A DNA stretch of 64,000 bases. Origin: Symbiodinium sp. CCMP2592 (Eukaryota > Sar > Dinophyceae > Suessiales > Symbiodiniaceae). The notes beneath the pieces were generated by a model that was given only the letters and a program-made list of their open reading frames with translations, had not been told where the DNA came from and searched no databases. A program made the translations under genes and the position numbers. Positions 22,252 through 34,260 of this stretch are shown here, piece by piece. Every line of letters begins with the position of its first letter. Position 1 is the stretch's first letter. The DNA is taken from positions 199,001 through 263,000 of the forward strand of contig CAJNDT010004668.1 of assembly GCA_905221615.1 (NCBI GenBank), written 5' to 3'.

Positions 22252-23045
22252 TGTGGAGCCTTGCCTGCCTTGTGCGAGCGTGAGCTTCGAAACCCGAAGC
22301 CCCAAGCCCTAAATCCGAAACCCTTAGCCCTAAACCCTAAACCCTAAAAAACAACTCTAAACCCTAAACCCCTGAACCCAAAGTTCTGGAAGTCCGTTCG
22401 ACCTTACGCAGGAAGGCCTTCTGGATCCCAATGGAATGCACCAGGTGGGTTGGGGGTTTTAGGTTGAGGGTTCAGGGTTTGGGTTGTACCAACTCCGGGC
22501 GAAGTGAAAAGCCTGTCGCATTCAGGGTTCAAGGTTTAGGGTTCAGGGTTCACCAGAGTCAGCCGGAGGCAGAAAGGTTTGCAGGATTTTGGTGAATCGG
22601 AAAACTTGAGTTTCAGTGAAGTACGATTTCGTGATGTTAAGGGACAGTATAGGACCTAGGGTCTGGAGAGAATAGGAGGCTTTGCGGGCGTGCCTAGTGT
22701 AAACTCGGAGAGGAGCGGACGAGTAAGAGTAAGTTCATAGCAGGTTTCTGTGCCTGGGTTGCGGGCTCAGGTGAAAGAGCTCAGGTGTACAGAGACTTTC
22801 TACTGGTAGGAATAAGAATCATCGTGCGAGGTCCTTTCAAAGGCGACTTGCCGGCCTTCATATTGAAGCAGCCAGCGGGGTCGACTGGTTGAGCAAGCTT
22901 TCCCATCCGTTCCACGGCATTGCTCGAGCCCCCACTAGCCAGGATTCAGGATTTCAGGATTTTGATTGTTAAACCCCAAACCCCAAACCCAGGTCCGTCG
23001 GAGCATGAGCGCCGAAACCCTGATATCAAGCCGCGCTCCGCCCTC

Positions 23046-23137
23046 CACAGGAGCTCATGTGGGCGGAGAGGGCCTTGGTACCCGTCGTTCCCTTCTACGA
23101 TGGTGATCGCCTTGCTCCCGAAGAGCCACTCCGCAGG
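23046..23137 (+). CDS. Candidate exon A of unknown gene
   Basis: The frame RELMWAERALVPVVPFYDGD continues as RLAPEEPLRR and ends at CGCAG. An exon further down at 23401-23570 reads in the same direction. The spacer between holds telomere-like repeats. Confidence 0.4.
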
Positions 23138-23400
23138 GATTTTTTTTTGGGTGTTTCGGGCGGTTTTTGAGGAGCTGGGGAACTGAAGACCGCGGGAGTG
23201 ACGCGCTGTAGTGGCTCCACTTTTCATACTGCGGGTTCCGTGGGCTTGTGGATGTTCTGCACGGTAGAGATCCGAGCTGCAGGGCCCATGTCCTCTGCCT
23301 AGCATTCCTCCTGGTTCGCCTCTGAAGCTGATAGCAAACCCTAATCCCTAAAACCCTGAACCGTAAGCCCTACACCCCGAACCCTAAACCCTGAACAAGG

Positions 23401-23678
23401 TACGACATGTGGAAGCAGGAGTTCAGCTTCCTGAAGCGGGCACCGGTGGTCTATCACCGTCGCACGCACATGCGGGTCAAGGATAGTCTGGTGGTGGCGC
23501 TCCAGGAAGCAATCGCGGACTCCTACCAAACCGCAGGTTGGGAAGATCTGGGAGTTTCCGCAATAAAAAACCCCAATAGAATACACCAAACCTGCAGGAT
23601 CCTTCATATAAGGACACCAAAATACGGTACCCCTAATTTTCGGAAACACCCATCTTGTGCAGGGTTCAGTTTAGGGAC
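23401..23678 (+). CDS. Candidate exon B, interrupted by family F element
   Basis: The frame MWKQEFSFLKRAPVVYHRRT runs on through HMRVKDSLVVALQEAIADSY and QTAGWED to the element at 23550. Removing the element and one ATCT duplication continues it as LVQ before a possible donor. The residues are coding-like. The family is unknown. Confidence 0.5.
23550..23651. mobile_element. TIR element family F, copy 3
   Basis: GGGAGTTTCCGCAA and TTTCGGAAACACCC ends. A perfect 4-bp duplication ATCT lies at 23546-23549 and 23652-23655. Confidence 0.92.
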
Positions 23679-23858
23679 CACGGTGGGCTTAGGGAGGTTT
23701 CCACTGCCTGGCATCCAGAAATGTTTCTTAGGGGCATGTATGCTTCACCGAGAAATCACCCCCGCAGTCCATCGTGTGTCGTTGATGTATTGTTTGTCGT
23801 CTTGGTATTGGTTGTAGATCATCTTAAAGCAGTTTCCCAGTGAGATCGTTTTCACCGA

Positions 23859-23871
23859 ATTTTGGCTCAAG
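23859..23871 (+). other. Second spliced-leader relic
   Basis: ATTTTGGCTCAAG matches the last 13 bases of the dinoflagellate spliced leader exactly. It is preceded by ACCGA, as if the middle of the leader were deleted. A short frame of 60 codons opens at 23899, 27 bases downstream. The product of that frame is not recognised. Confidence 0.6.
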
Positions 23872-24369
23872 ACGTCTGATAGCTTTGCGCTTTCAACCAT
23901 GCATTTTGCTAGTCGCAACCATGTGTTTTCCTTGCTGGGAGCTCCGCATACGCACGAAGACGGCCTGTGCTGTGCACCCTATGAACATGTGCAACCCAGA
24001 TTTGCGTCTTTAGATATGACCCCCCGCACACCGAACCTTCGATTCCACGGAGAAGCTGCGACAGGAAGGCTGAAAGCTTAAGGACGCAGGCACAAACTCC
24101 TCATAAAACCTTGTTGAACTTATGAAGTCTGTTGTAGAACCCGTTTACGCCCCTGAAAACATTCTTCTGCAGTCCCAACCGTGAAAAAAAGCCGTTGCGG
24201 AACTCCTGTAGAGAATCTCTGAAGGAACCCTGAAATAGAAACTCCTCCGCAAACCCGAAGAGAACCAACTCCCCTCCTTCCTGCCCCGCCCTGCGGAGGC
24301 ATTCACATGCCCCCAGCACTCTCAGAGTTGTTGGACACGCAGGCAGGACGATTTTCTGAAGTTCTTAAG

Positions 24370-24510
24370 ACTCTAGGGCTCGCTTTACTTGCAGTGCTGC
24401 GGTTTCAGGTGTGGTGTTCAGGGTTTAGGGCTCAGGGTTTACAAGGTTTGGGGCTTTTGGGCATACAGGGTTGAGGGTTTGCTGGGTTTAGGGTCCCAGG
24501 GTTCAGTCTG
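24370..24510. repeat. TTTAGGG-like tract, reverse orientation
   Basis: Degenerate GGGTTTAGGG units on the + strand, opposite in orientation to most CCCTAAA tracts nearby. Confidence 0.7.
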
Positions 24511-24830
24511 AGTCGAAGGGCGAAGTCTTCCGTACCGTCTCATCATGCTAGAAAAGAAGTAGCCACTAAAACTAGCAGCAAGATTTCTACAAATATTCTG
24601 TGTTTCCTGTGTTGGTATACTGGTATTGCTATTCTTCACAAAGCAATCTACGCCCAGACAAGCCCAACCTTAAACCTGAAACCCAAATCCTACACCCTTA
24701 AACCCTAAGCCCCAACCCCTAAACCCCTAAACCCTCAACCGTAAACGAACCTACAACTGCAGACCTTGCCAATCCGAGTGCGAGTGTCAAACAAAAACCC
24801 TCAAGCCTAAATCCTAAACCCCAACCACTT

Positions 24831-24919
24831 GGGTGGTTGTCAAAATTAGGGTCCCCCATATAGCATGGCACCTAATATGTAGGGTGCCCAAAAAGGGACC
24901 ATAATTTTGACAACTACCC
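24831..24919. mobile_element. TIR element family G, copy 2
   Basis: GGGTGGTTGTCAAAATTAGG and AATTTTGACAACTACCC ends. The flanks do not match clearly. Confidence 0.8.
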
Positions 24920-25022
24920 ATGTGAGTCCTTTAGTAGCTGGGGTTATAATCAGGTTAGCTATACGTATAACTACTTATAACCCCAATTAAGGTACTTATA
25001 ACCATACTTACTAAACCCGCAA

Positions 25023-26134
25023 CCCCAACCAGACAGGCGGCACGCGCCCAGAAGAGGCAGCAGCGATCCGAACGGCCAAAAGCGCCCATGGCAAAAGACA
25101 GCGACGAGGAGGAGGAGGCAGGCTCTCCCTTTTAAGTTTCTTATTGTTCAGTTGAGGGTATAGGGTGAACACGAAAGGCCGCGATGCAAGGATCTGGCTA
25201 GCCCCAAGCCCAGTGGCAAAAAGGGTTCTTATGTTTGACATCCTACATTCTGGGATCTGTATTGGAGTTCGGGGTTTAAGGTTTAGGGTGTGGGGTTTGA
25301 TGTCACGTTTTGATGGTTTCAGAATGTAGGCTGTCTATAATTCGTTTTCAGTAACGTTAGTCCAGTGGTGTTCTGTTGTTTGTGCCGCAGAGACAATAGA
25401 CACCCAGTCCAGCACCAGATCCTAGCGCATGCAATGTACCGCACATTGCCTGGCGCAGTACTGCAGTCAGCCGCGTGCCATTGCTCTGCATCGCCTGATG
25501 TTATATTCAGAGTTTAGTTTCGGTACGTGGTTGCAACTGCCCACGACATGTACGTACAGCACATATATGTGTACGTACACGCATAGCAGCACATCGTGTC
25601 CCATGCCTCCCATCATTCAAAGTCCCACCACCAAATCCTATGTCTTTTAGACTGCATGCCCTGAGCCCTCAACCCTACCACAGAAAGCCGAGGAGAAGAA
25701 GACGGTCCGGAGCACCAGCCCAGTGTCCGAGAAGCGCTTCCGGTTCCGCGACGAGGAGGTGGACGACGAGACGAGCCCGACGGGTGTCACGCGCTTCCTG
25801 AAGACCCTGAAGGAGTGCAGGGTCGTCGGGGTTAGGGTCCTACGGTTGAGGCGAAGGTGTAGCGGGTTCGGGGTTTTTGGCAAGCCCGCTGCAAAACGAT
25901 TTGGGGTTCGGGAAAAAAGTAAGGTTTAGGGTGTCGGATGCTGGCATTGAGGATGTTTTCGGTTCGACCCTGAAGGATCCGATGGGTTGGAAAGACCAGG
26001 AGATGCGAGACTTGGCCGACACAAAGCCCCAAACACTAGAGTCCTAGACATACTAGAGGCCCCACCCAACCCTTGACGACGACGACACTGCTGCTGCTAC
26101 TACTACTACTACTACTGCTACTACTACTTCTGCA

Positions 26135-26184
<50 letters not shown>

Positions 26185-26185
26185 A

Positions 26186-26244
<59 letters not shown>

Positions 26245-27260
26245 TACTACTGCTACTACTACGAATATGCGCAAGTGTGGGCTGAGAGACCCTTGCGTTG
26301 GGTCCTTCAACTTTCAGAGGCGCCGTACGCTCCTCATAGCCCGTGCTCGAATCGACAGTTCGGCCATCCCGGCAGTTTCCCTAAACCCTAAACCCTCAAC
26401 CTTAAACTCGCTGTGGACCTGCTTTGCGAAAGAGTGACGGCACTCAGAAAAAAGCCCTAAACCCTCAACCCTAAACCCTAAGCCTTGAAGCTTCAGAGGC
26501 TGAATCTGGAATCTCAAAGCCGCAACCCTAAACCCTGAAGCAGCAAGGTACGGCACTTCTCCGGGAGGAGCATGAAGCCGGTGCGGAGGAAGACCGACGT
26601 CTTGGAAGGGCTTACAAGAATTTCCACTTGTCCGGGTTTGGGGACGTCACAGCGGCCTGAGAAGTGTTCATTGTTATCCGCAGTTAATCGCAGTACAGTT
26701 ACATTAGTTACATTCTCAAACTCCACAGAGATGATATACAAAATATCCCGGCTGGTTGATAAATCAGACTTGGCACTCCTCCTTTCGTCCTACACGGGGC
26801 TCGTGCTCATGTCCACGAGTCGCTGAGTATGCCTCTCGGAGAAGGTTTCGAGCGGTTCAAGATCTCAGGAATTAAGACTGGCTTCGGGCTTAGGGCGTGA
26901 GGGCCGTGGTGGCAGTATATGTATGAGTAGGAATGCAAAACCTTCTCTCTCTCTCTCGATCTCTCTCCTGTGCATATATATATATACATATCTGTGTGTG
27001 GAGGCACTTTCTTACCCCAAGCCCAAAGACTCGCTGAAGTCGTGTCCGTCTTTGAAAGCCGTCCTTATGCCCTTCGGTCAGCTCTTTCAAGCTTGACCCT
27101 AAACTCTTTGTGCTGTAGCTTCAGAAGCGCCACGCCTCAGGAGGGACGCCACGAGCCACAGCACCACCGCCTTAAGCCCGGCGGTGGCATCCTCAAAGGA
27201 AGCAGCGAGGCCGGTCCAGGTCGTGAGTGCGGCCGACTGCTCAGAAATAGTCCGAACAGG
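25023..27260 (+). CDS. Charged multi-exon gene, unknown function
   Basis: Separate + strand exon candidates: 25023-25133 (RQAARAQKRQQRSERPKAPM, then AKDSDEEEEAGSPF); 25680-25839 (EEKKTVRSTSPVSEKRFRFR, then DEEVDDETSPTGVTRFLKTL); 26311-26380 (RRRTLLIARARIDSSAIPAV); 26552-26610 (RSMKPVRRKTDVLEG); 27121-27221 (PQEGRHEPQHHRLKPGGGIL, donor CCAG|GTCGTG). All are strongly charged and low in hydrophobics, as in a nuclear or scaffold protein. The introns hold telomere-like repeats and an ACT array. That these belong to one gene is inferred. The exon at 25680 is the most convincing. Confidence 0.45.
26093..26268. repeat. ACT trinucleotide array
   Basis: About 55 ACT units with rare GCT/TCT changes, sitting between two exon candidates. 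Confidence 0.95.
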
Positions 27261-27269
27261 CACTCACGA

Positions 27270-27375
27270 ATATAGGGGCCTAAATAATTACCTATACAAT
27301 TTTGGGGGTTCCTTATTATAACTACAGTATAATGGGCCCCAAAACCCTAGTCTAAATATTAAGGCCCCTGTATTA
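27270..27375. mobile_element. TIR element family H copy
   Basis: TATAGGGGCCTAAATAATTA and TATTAAGGCCCCTGTA ends with the full family core. Confidence 0.9.
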
Positions 27376-27549
27376 GTCACTTACTCCCTGCCTCTTTGGC
27401 TGCCGGTGGGACCCCAAGAGTTGAGGGTACAGGCTGAATTGACACAGGCCCCCTTATGGGTTTAGGGTTTAGGGTTTAGGGTTGGCAGCCAGCAAGCCCA
27501 GTGTCAAAAGGGTTTAGGGTTTAGGGTTTAGGGCAGTAAACCCCATAAA

Positions 27550-27630
27550 GTTGGAAACCGGATTAAGGCCAAATAGTGCTGGGATCCCCTATACATTACT
27601 GTTAACGATTGAGGCTACGGGGTTTCCAAC
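27550..27630. mobile_element. TIR element family K, copy 2
   Basis: GTTGGAAACCGGATTAAGG start and GGTTTCCAAC end. The centre TGGGATCCCCTATACAT is shared with 1810-1890. Confidence 0.8.
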
Positions 27631-28020
27631 TTTCTGGCTTTTACTTTAAGTCAAATCAGCCCTTGCTAGGCTCTTCGTATGTGTAGAGCATGTTGAACCG
27701 TTCGGGATCAGGGGATCTGGCGAGAGTAGGTTTTCTACGTAGGATTACGCTCAGGAGCACCCCTTGTACACCCCCGGTCGCAATTTCAAGCTTCTTGCCA
27801 AAGGCTCTGGCTTCTAAGTAGCCCGGAAATGCTGTAACGTGTATTCACCCGACCGGTCATATAATCACCTGTACAAAAAACAGTATGAAACCACCCTAAA
27901 GCCTTCACCCTGGGACCTTAGAAGAAACCTTCGCGTTGTTGCGCTCCAGGCTGCCGTGTCGCCGAATCGCACCATGTCTGCGGCTGCTCAGACACCTGGC
28001 TCCTAGGGTCCTCGTCCCTA

Positions 28021-28110
28021 CCCAAGGGCTCCATAGTAGTTCCTTTTGGGAGTTCATATATAGAACCCTATAAGGTAATCCCAAGAAGGAACTACTATGG
28101 AGCCTATGGG
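28021..28110. mobile_element. Single-copy TIR element with perfect 19-bp arms
   Basis: GGCTCCATAGTAGTTCCTT at 28027-28045 and its exact reverse complement at 28086-28104. The arms extend imperfectly to TACCCA and TGGGTA. No second copy was seen in the window. Confidence 0.8.
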
Positions 28111-28124
28111 TAAACCCTAAACCG

Positions 28125-28196
28125 ACATTTGAGTGGACCATGGGGGCTTTTGGGTTGGAGGCTGCGCTGTATGGCCTTTTCGACGGCGAGCTGTAA
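28125..28196 (+). CDS. Candidate terminal exon
   Basis: The frame EWTMGAFGLEAALYGLFDGE ends Leu-stop (TAA). It is coding-like but isolated, and the product is unknown. Confidence 0.3.
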   Translation, partial: TFEWTMGAFGLEAALYGLFDGEL

Positions 28197-29031
28197 ACAC
28201 AAGCAGGGATCTGAACATGCAACTAAAATAGCCAAAAAAAGTTTATAGGCGCATTTCAGAATAAACAGATCGCGATTCGTTGGTGCCTCCTTGGGATATA
28301 TTGGCTGTCGTGAGTTGAAAAGCTTTACCCTAGGAAAATTTTGCCATGATACCCTTACCTTACAAACCGGAAAGATCTGAAGATACACTTCGCTAATCCT
28401 GAAGTTGCAAAGGGACCGGAGACATGTGACGCAGTTGTGATGTTTCGGCACTGCAGAGCCATGTGAACCCTTCAAATTCGGTGCGAACTGTATTGGAGTC
28501 GTATATCGTGCCACTCCCTGCCACCCACAGCTCTCCCACCAACGCCCGGTCTAGTTCCTCAGGTCCTTCCACGCGAATTTTGCAGCTCCAATACTCCTAG
28601 TAGTTGGGCAGGCAACCTTTAATCTTTTTGGGTAGTATCATCCCCATATAGCCCCTATATAACCAATACCCGACAAGTAGGTACTTGAATCCCGAAGGTC
28701 AAAATTCAAAGATTGAAAGACGGTCGTGGCTACAGGAATCCCAAGAGACACAAACCTCATGCCCTAGACTTGAAACTGTGAGCCCACCTTGAGGATGTCC
28801 GTGGATCCAAAGATGCAGCAGGGCGTGGGCAGGGTGCAGGACCAACGTGTATCAGAAGAACCTTGGAGGGCCCTCATAGGGTTTAGGGTTTGAAACTGGG
28901 GCTGTGAAAAGTCGCTCGCCGGCGGTCAACGAAGGGGTTTTAGAGTCGGAGTTGTAGAATCGGGGTCTCAACGATAAGAGTAGGGATATGCGGGAAATAC
29001 TATTGCGAACCCTGCCGACCCGTATTTTTTT

Positions 29032-29233
29032 TGGGCCCCAACAATTACCAGTACTATTGTGGGGGTTTCCTATGATAATTGTTGTAAAATGAGCCTCAGA
29101 ACCCTATCCTTGTTATCTTTGTCGTAGTTGGGCAACATTTTACATGTTTATGGGCACCTGAACCCAATAAGGAATAAAAATGTACATCTTTAATCCTATC
29201 CCAACAATGAACTAGTTATTAAGGAGCCTATAT
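29032..29233. mobile_element. Family H element carrying a nested family B
   Basis: The family H left half (CCCCAACAATTACCAGTACT) and right half (TTATTAAGGAGCCTATA) are separated by a family B element at 29117-29215. Confidence 0.9.
29117..29215. mobile_element. Introner family B, copy 1 (nested)
   Basis: Starts CTTTGTCGTAGTTGGGC and ends CCCAACAATGAACTAG. A perfect 4-bp duplication TTAT lies at 29113-29116 and 29216-29219, inside a family H element. Copies at 40650 and 58535 act as introns. Confidence 0.92.
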
Positions 29234-29337
29234 CGCCTAGATCAGCTTGTGCTGGCAACTCTGCCTAGAACTACCGCCAACCCGACGTCAGCGATCAGCA
29301 ATGGCTGTAGACCCCTAACGTAGCCTCATAGAACCCT

Positions 29338-29440
29338 ACTGTTGATGGACAAAATCCTGCATTACCCATTATAAGGAAGATACCATAATTCCCATAGTTT
29401 AGAGTCCTTAGGGTCATGCAGGATTTTGTCCATCAGCAGT
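29338..29440. mobile_element. TIR element family E, copy 4
   Basis: CTGTTGATGGACAAAATCC and GGATTTTGTCCATCAGC. The inner sequence is nearly identical to 22147-22251. Confidence 0.9.
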
Positions 29441-30254
29441 ATTACGAAGCCCTTTGAGTTATTAAGTCCCATGACTAAAAACCCCCAGAAGCCCTGAAGT
29501 GTAGACCCCAAGCACGAATCCTCCAGCACCGGCCAAGTGAGGCGTCGACCAGACTTGTCATTTTGGATATGATATGTACTTGAGTTTGGGATTTAGGGAA
29601 CCCTAATTCCTGGCATATGCGTAGTCTAGGTGTAAAAGGGTTTAGGGTTCGCCCGAAAAGTTGGTTTCGGGTTGAGGCGTTGCGTAGGGTTTAGGGGGCC
29701 CGGTGCTAAAAGAGGGAAACACATAGGATAGTCCTCAAGCTTCATATAGCTAGATTGCAAGATTCTTTAGTGACTTTCATGTCTTCTTTACGCCCTTCCG
29801 AAGAGTCTTAATCGAATCACGTGCTTGGAGTCCGCATGTTGTCAATTTCTGCATTTCCGGTATTTGACAGGAGTACCTCGCCTCTGTCAAGAAAGAAGAT
29901 GTGAAGCAACTCCCTACGGCGGCTTGCTGGTAAGGGCGGAATTTAGCGTTACAGGTTCTCTGCAAGCTCCTTGAGTAGCGTTTAGGGTTTTGGGGTATTA
30001 GACTTTTCGGCTTAGGGTTTATGGTTTCGAGTTGAGGATTTAAGAGTTTTAGGCGTCAAGTGGACTTGCCGTCCGTGGCCTGTCTGTTTAATGATTAGAG
30101 CCCATGCTCTCTGCCAAGCACCGGGCTTTTCGAAAGCCACAGAAGGTAAGTAAGTCTTGCAAGAGCACGACGAACAACAAGGTTTTGCCTACTGGCATCT
30201 GCACAGTATCCTGGCAAGCTTACGCCTGAGGCCCACCCTAAACATGCCGAAAGC

Positions 30255-30316
30255 CATTTTCCAAAGAACGCAGCAGAGGCCTACCTCCAAGAGCCCCGAG
30301 TCTCCCTTTATGAGTA
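30255..30316 (+). CDS. Candidate exon ending at a TIR element
   Basis: The frame AESHFPKNAAEAYLQEPRVS continues as LYEY and runs into a CAGAGAC-type element at 30317. An exon at 30099-30144 (MLSAKHRAFRKPQ) just upstream has a textbook donor (AAG|GTAAGT). The family is unknown. Confidence 0.4.
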
Positions 30317-30842
30317 CCCAGAGACACCAAAACCCCCTTAATTAAGGAATATGCCCGATATTTATAGTAGGATCCCTAACATGATTTGTGGAATCTTCCT
30401 TGATAAAGGGATAATCTTGGAGTCTCTGGGTCATCGGAATCTCATGTAATCCCCAAGATGTGAGCTCAGGTGTTGAAGATCCTTCGCCTGATGCTTCCGA
30501 ACTTAGAGGCCTCCCCCGGTGGGGAACCTACAGTACGAAGCATGAGGGAGGGTGATGGGGAATTCTTGATGCGCCTTTTGCTTGTTTTTGAGTTTAGAGT
30601 CCATGTACATGTTATTACTTGTATGCGTTGGCAGTGGCTTTCCAATATGTTTCATTGCTTCCATGCTTCGCCAGCACTTTGGGGTCAGAGATTTTGGGTC
30701 GGGCACGAGGCAGAGATGGTTTTGAGGGTTCACCGTTCAGTTTTGAGGGTTTCTCATAAGGTCGTGCTTCGGTTTAGCACTTCGGGAATTTGCTCGGAGG
30801 TTGATGTCTTGCGGGTTCTGAGGGTCGGACTTCCAGCGCCAG

Positions 30843-31090
30843 GTTTCAACTTGCTCTTCTGATGCTACTTCCATTTCCACTTCCGTGGCTACTACTGCTG
30901 GTGGTCCTAGTCCTAGTGCTCCTCCTCCTCCTCCTCCTCCTCCTCCCCCTACTGCTGCTGCTAAGAGTAATAGCAACAGACCTGCAGTAGTGGTATATAC
31001 CAGGGCGAAGTCCACACGCCCGGAAAACTTCGGTGGACGCATCGGAAGAATGTGTGATTTGCAACAGAGGACCAAGGCAGTTAGAGCAAG
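30843..31090 (+). CDS. Proline-rich exon, possible start of armadillo gene
   Basis: After acceptor CGCCAG the frame is open to AGAGCAAG|GTGACT. It encodes a Ser/Thr lead, a run of ten prolines (CTC repeats at about 30918-30955), then KSNSNRPAVVVYTRAKSTRP and GGRIGRMCDLQQRTKAVR. Disordered linkers of this kind often precede repeat domains. It may belong to the armadillo gene downstream, but that link is only from position. Confidence 0.45.
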
Positions 31091-31187
31091 GTGACTTTCT
31101 GGTTGAGAGAGGGACAGCGAGATAGAGGGAAGAACGAGCCATGGGGAGTAGGGAGGCTAGGGAGGGAAGATAAAGAGAGACGTACAG

Positions 31188-34100
31188 TCGAAGCGGCAAC
31201 CAAGCAGGTGGCTACTGGTGCTTTGGCCTTGATCTTCGAGTTCGTAAGGGACGTGGCAGAGTCTTTTGCCTTGCAAACGGAGCGGACCCCGACACCCTAA
31301 ACATACGGCTGAGGGACACAATCCTGCAGTACCCTAAGTATCCTAAACGATGGGAATGATTTGCGAACTGCTCGTTAATACGACCAATGTCGGACCACAT
31401 CCATCAGCAACACGACTAGGATATACGGCTTTGGGTATATGACCCACTTTCCATGCGTAGTTTTGCCTGCCACCCGCTCCCTTAAGTATCCTCCACGGCC
31501 AGGATGGGTCTTCTCCGTGTTTTATCTTTTGCCCTTCAGTCCTTCCTCACTATAACCCCTCTCTGCCCTGCAGGAGCAGGTCTGGGTAAAATTGGACAGG
31601 TCCGGTGCACAGGGCACAGCCCCCCTTTGTCGTGGGTCCCACCAGTAGATTTGGCAGTGGGCTATGTGGTAGTTTCCAAAAAAAAAGCGGTACCTTATTT
31701 TGTTGTCCTTATTGGCAGAATGTTTCCAGCCCGAAGATCTTGCTTTTCGAGTTGTCATGGTCCAAACGAAAAATGAGAACCAATCGAAGGTCACGCCAGA
31801 TCGTTTCCCAGCTCAAAGGCATCAAGGCCGGAACCGGATACGGTCCAGACTTTAGGTTGTTATCAGTGCGCTAATAGTGAGCACGAGCGGTGCGGTGTGC
31901 CCAGGCGAGACCACGCAAGCTTCCTGCAAAAGAGGGTGTAGTCCTTGCGAAGTAAATAGGAGGCAAGACGCGGGAACCTTGATCGCAATGTGTGAAGTAA
32001 GTAGGAGGCAAAAAGTGTGAACTCGTATCTTCCCGCAGGATATTGTCAAGGCCATGACGTCCCACAGCAACAGCATGGAGCTGCTCCTTGGTGTGTTTGC
32101 CTTTGCCGTTCTACTGCTCGGGTTTGCAGTCCGTACTCGTGAGCATCGTATTACGATGGCAGGCATGCTCGGAACTCCACCATACTTGCAGACAAAAGCA
32201 TCGCAACTGCTTCCGCAATCATAACAACAAAGACCAGAACGAGACAAAGCCTAGGCATCCTCGGAAGCCCATGGCAATCCTTTAAAGATGCGACATGTTG
32301 GCTCATGCCACGGTGCGGGAGGTTCGAACCCATGGATCTCGTGCTCAATGCAAACAAATTGGAGGAAATTGCGTTGATGCTTTTTTCAGCATACAGGTCG
32401 CGATGCAAGCTGCTGCTATAGCAGCAGCTGCGCAAACGGTGCAACGCAATCATATCAGCGTCATCAGCAACATCACCATCAACATCACCACCACCATGGT
32501 CTCCATCGTCATGATCATCAAGAGTCCTGTCTGGGAACGGCCAAGGGCTGTGCTCACAGCATTGCATCCTCATCATCATGTTCATCACCACCAACATCAT
32601 CATCACCACCGTCACCAGCATCATCACCATCACCATCATCATCACCATCATCATCATCATCAATGGATCTCGGGTTTTGTTGCATGTACTATGTTGAGCC
32701 TGCTTCTTTCTTGCTGTTGACTGGTATGTACATTGCAAAACCTCGACGTGCCGTAAGTCCCGCGTCGTTGAATCCGAGGCAGACTCACGGCTGCGGCTGC
32801 CTCTATGCCTTGTCCTGCTTCCGCGCCGACAACCCCGAGAAGGACCCGAAACCTTCAACCCGAGCTCAAAAAAACCTAAAGGCACTAAGGCCTAAACTCA
32901 AGCCTAAACTAGATCCTAAACCTCATGTCTTATCTCGTAGAACCCGAAACCGTAGGACGTGTGCAACCCCCAGAGTGGTCCATGATTGTAAGGGTCATGC
33001 TTGCATCGTTTAAGGTTTGCAGACTTTCAGGTTTGAGGGCATATAGGGTTTGCCAGGAGCGAAGGGTTTTGAGGAGTGAGCAGGTGGAGATTTCGGGTTG
33101 AAACACGTGGAAACCCCGTCTTCCCGAAAGCCTTGGGACCGAAAAGCCGACCTCTTGCTTCCAGTGCCCGACATCGGGGCATGTACCTCAAACCTCAAAG
33201 CTCCAAACCCGAAACCCAAAGCCCTGAAGCGCGAGGGAGGCTTTTTGGACGAAGAACCAGGACGATGCCGCAGTCCAAAAGTGAGCGTCAAAAACTTTGA
33301 AGTACAAATTATGAGGTATGACCGTGGTGGCATCTGTGGGTGTTCGCATTCGGTACCGTCATTTGGGCTCTTGTTAGGGCACCTACTCCAAATTTCCAGC
33401 GCTGGCATTTATGGCGAATATTTATTGTGGTTCCCTCATTACGGTAGTCCTAACTAAGTTAGCTCCTTAACGAGAGCCCAGCCTCTGAAGGACAACAACT
33501 CGGTGGCCATTGCCCATGCCGGTGGCATTGCACGGATTCTCCATGTCCCTCGTCTCAAGATCCAGTCTGCTTCAGGTCTGCGCAGGTCTTGAGGTTCTGG
33601 GTTCTGACCGTACTTGTTCAGTGGTGACAGCGGTCTTAAGAGGCTAGACGAACCGGGTGAGGCGAGGAGCTGTGCCATTTACGTTTGAGAAGAGAAGAAG
33701 AACTACAATAGTTGTGGTAGCAAAAAGGCCGGAAGTGTGAGAAGTACTGCTTCAGGCAAGGATGACGAGGCCCATCCAAGCCAGGCGACTTTTAGCAAAC
33801 AGGTTTGGAACCCACCCCGTGCCTCAATACACCCAGCGGTAGCCAGAAGTTCTAAACAGATCACAGTTTTGAAACAACAACAGGAACCAGAAGAGTCCCC
33901 CCCACCTACAAAGCCCCAGTAACCCACCGAAGCATTCGAAGAGGCCATGGACTCCTTCCCCATGTGCCAGGCCCCGCCATCCTTTCGTCAGATCTTGCTT
34001 TCGGGTTGGGGCTTCAAAGGAAATGCACGAAACTACGTTTTCGTATGCGTATACTGTATACTGATACGGTTATACTCACAAGCAGACATCCAGACACATA

Positions 34101-34221
34101 AGCATACATTCATACATAGGAAAGCACGCATACACCAGTAAATGTATGCATAATATATGCATGCATGTATGCATGCATGCATGTATGTATGTATGTATGT
34201 ATGTATGTATGCAATATATAT

Positions 34222-34260
<39 letters not shown>

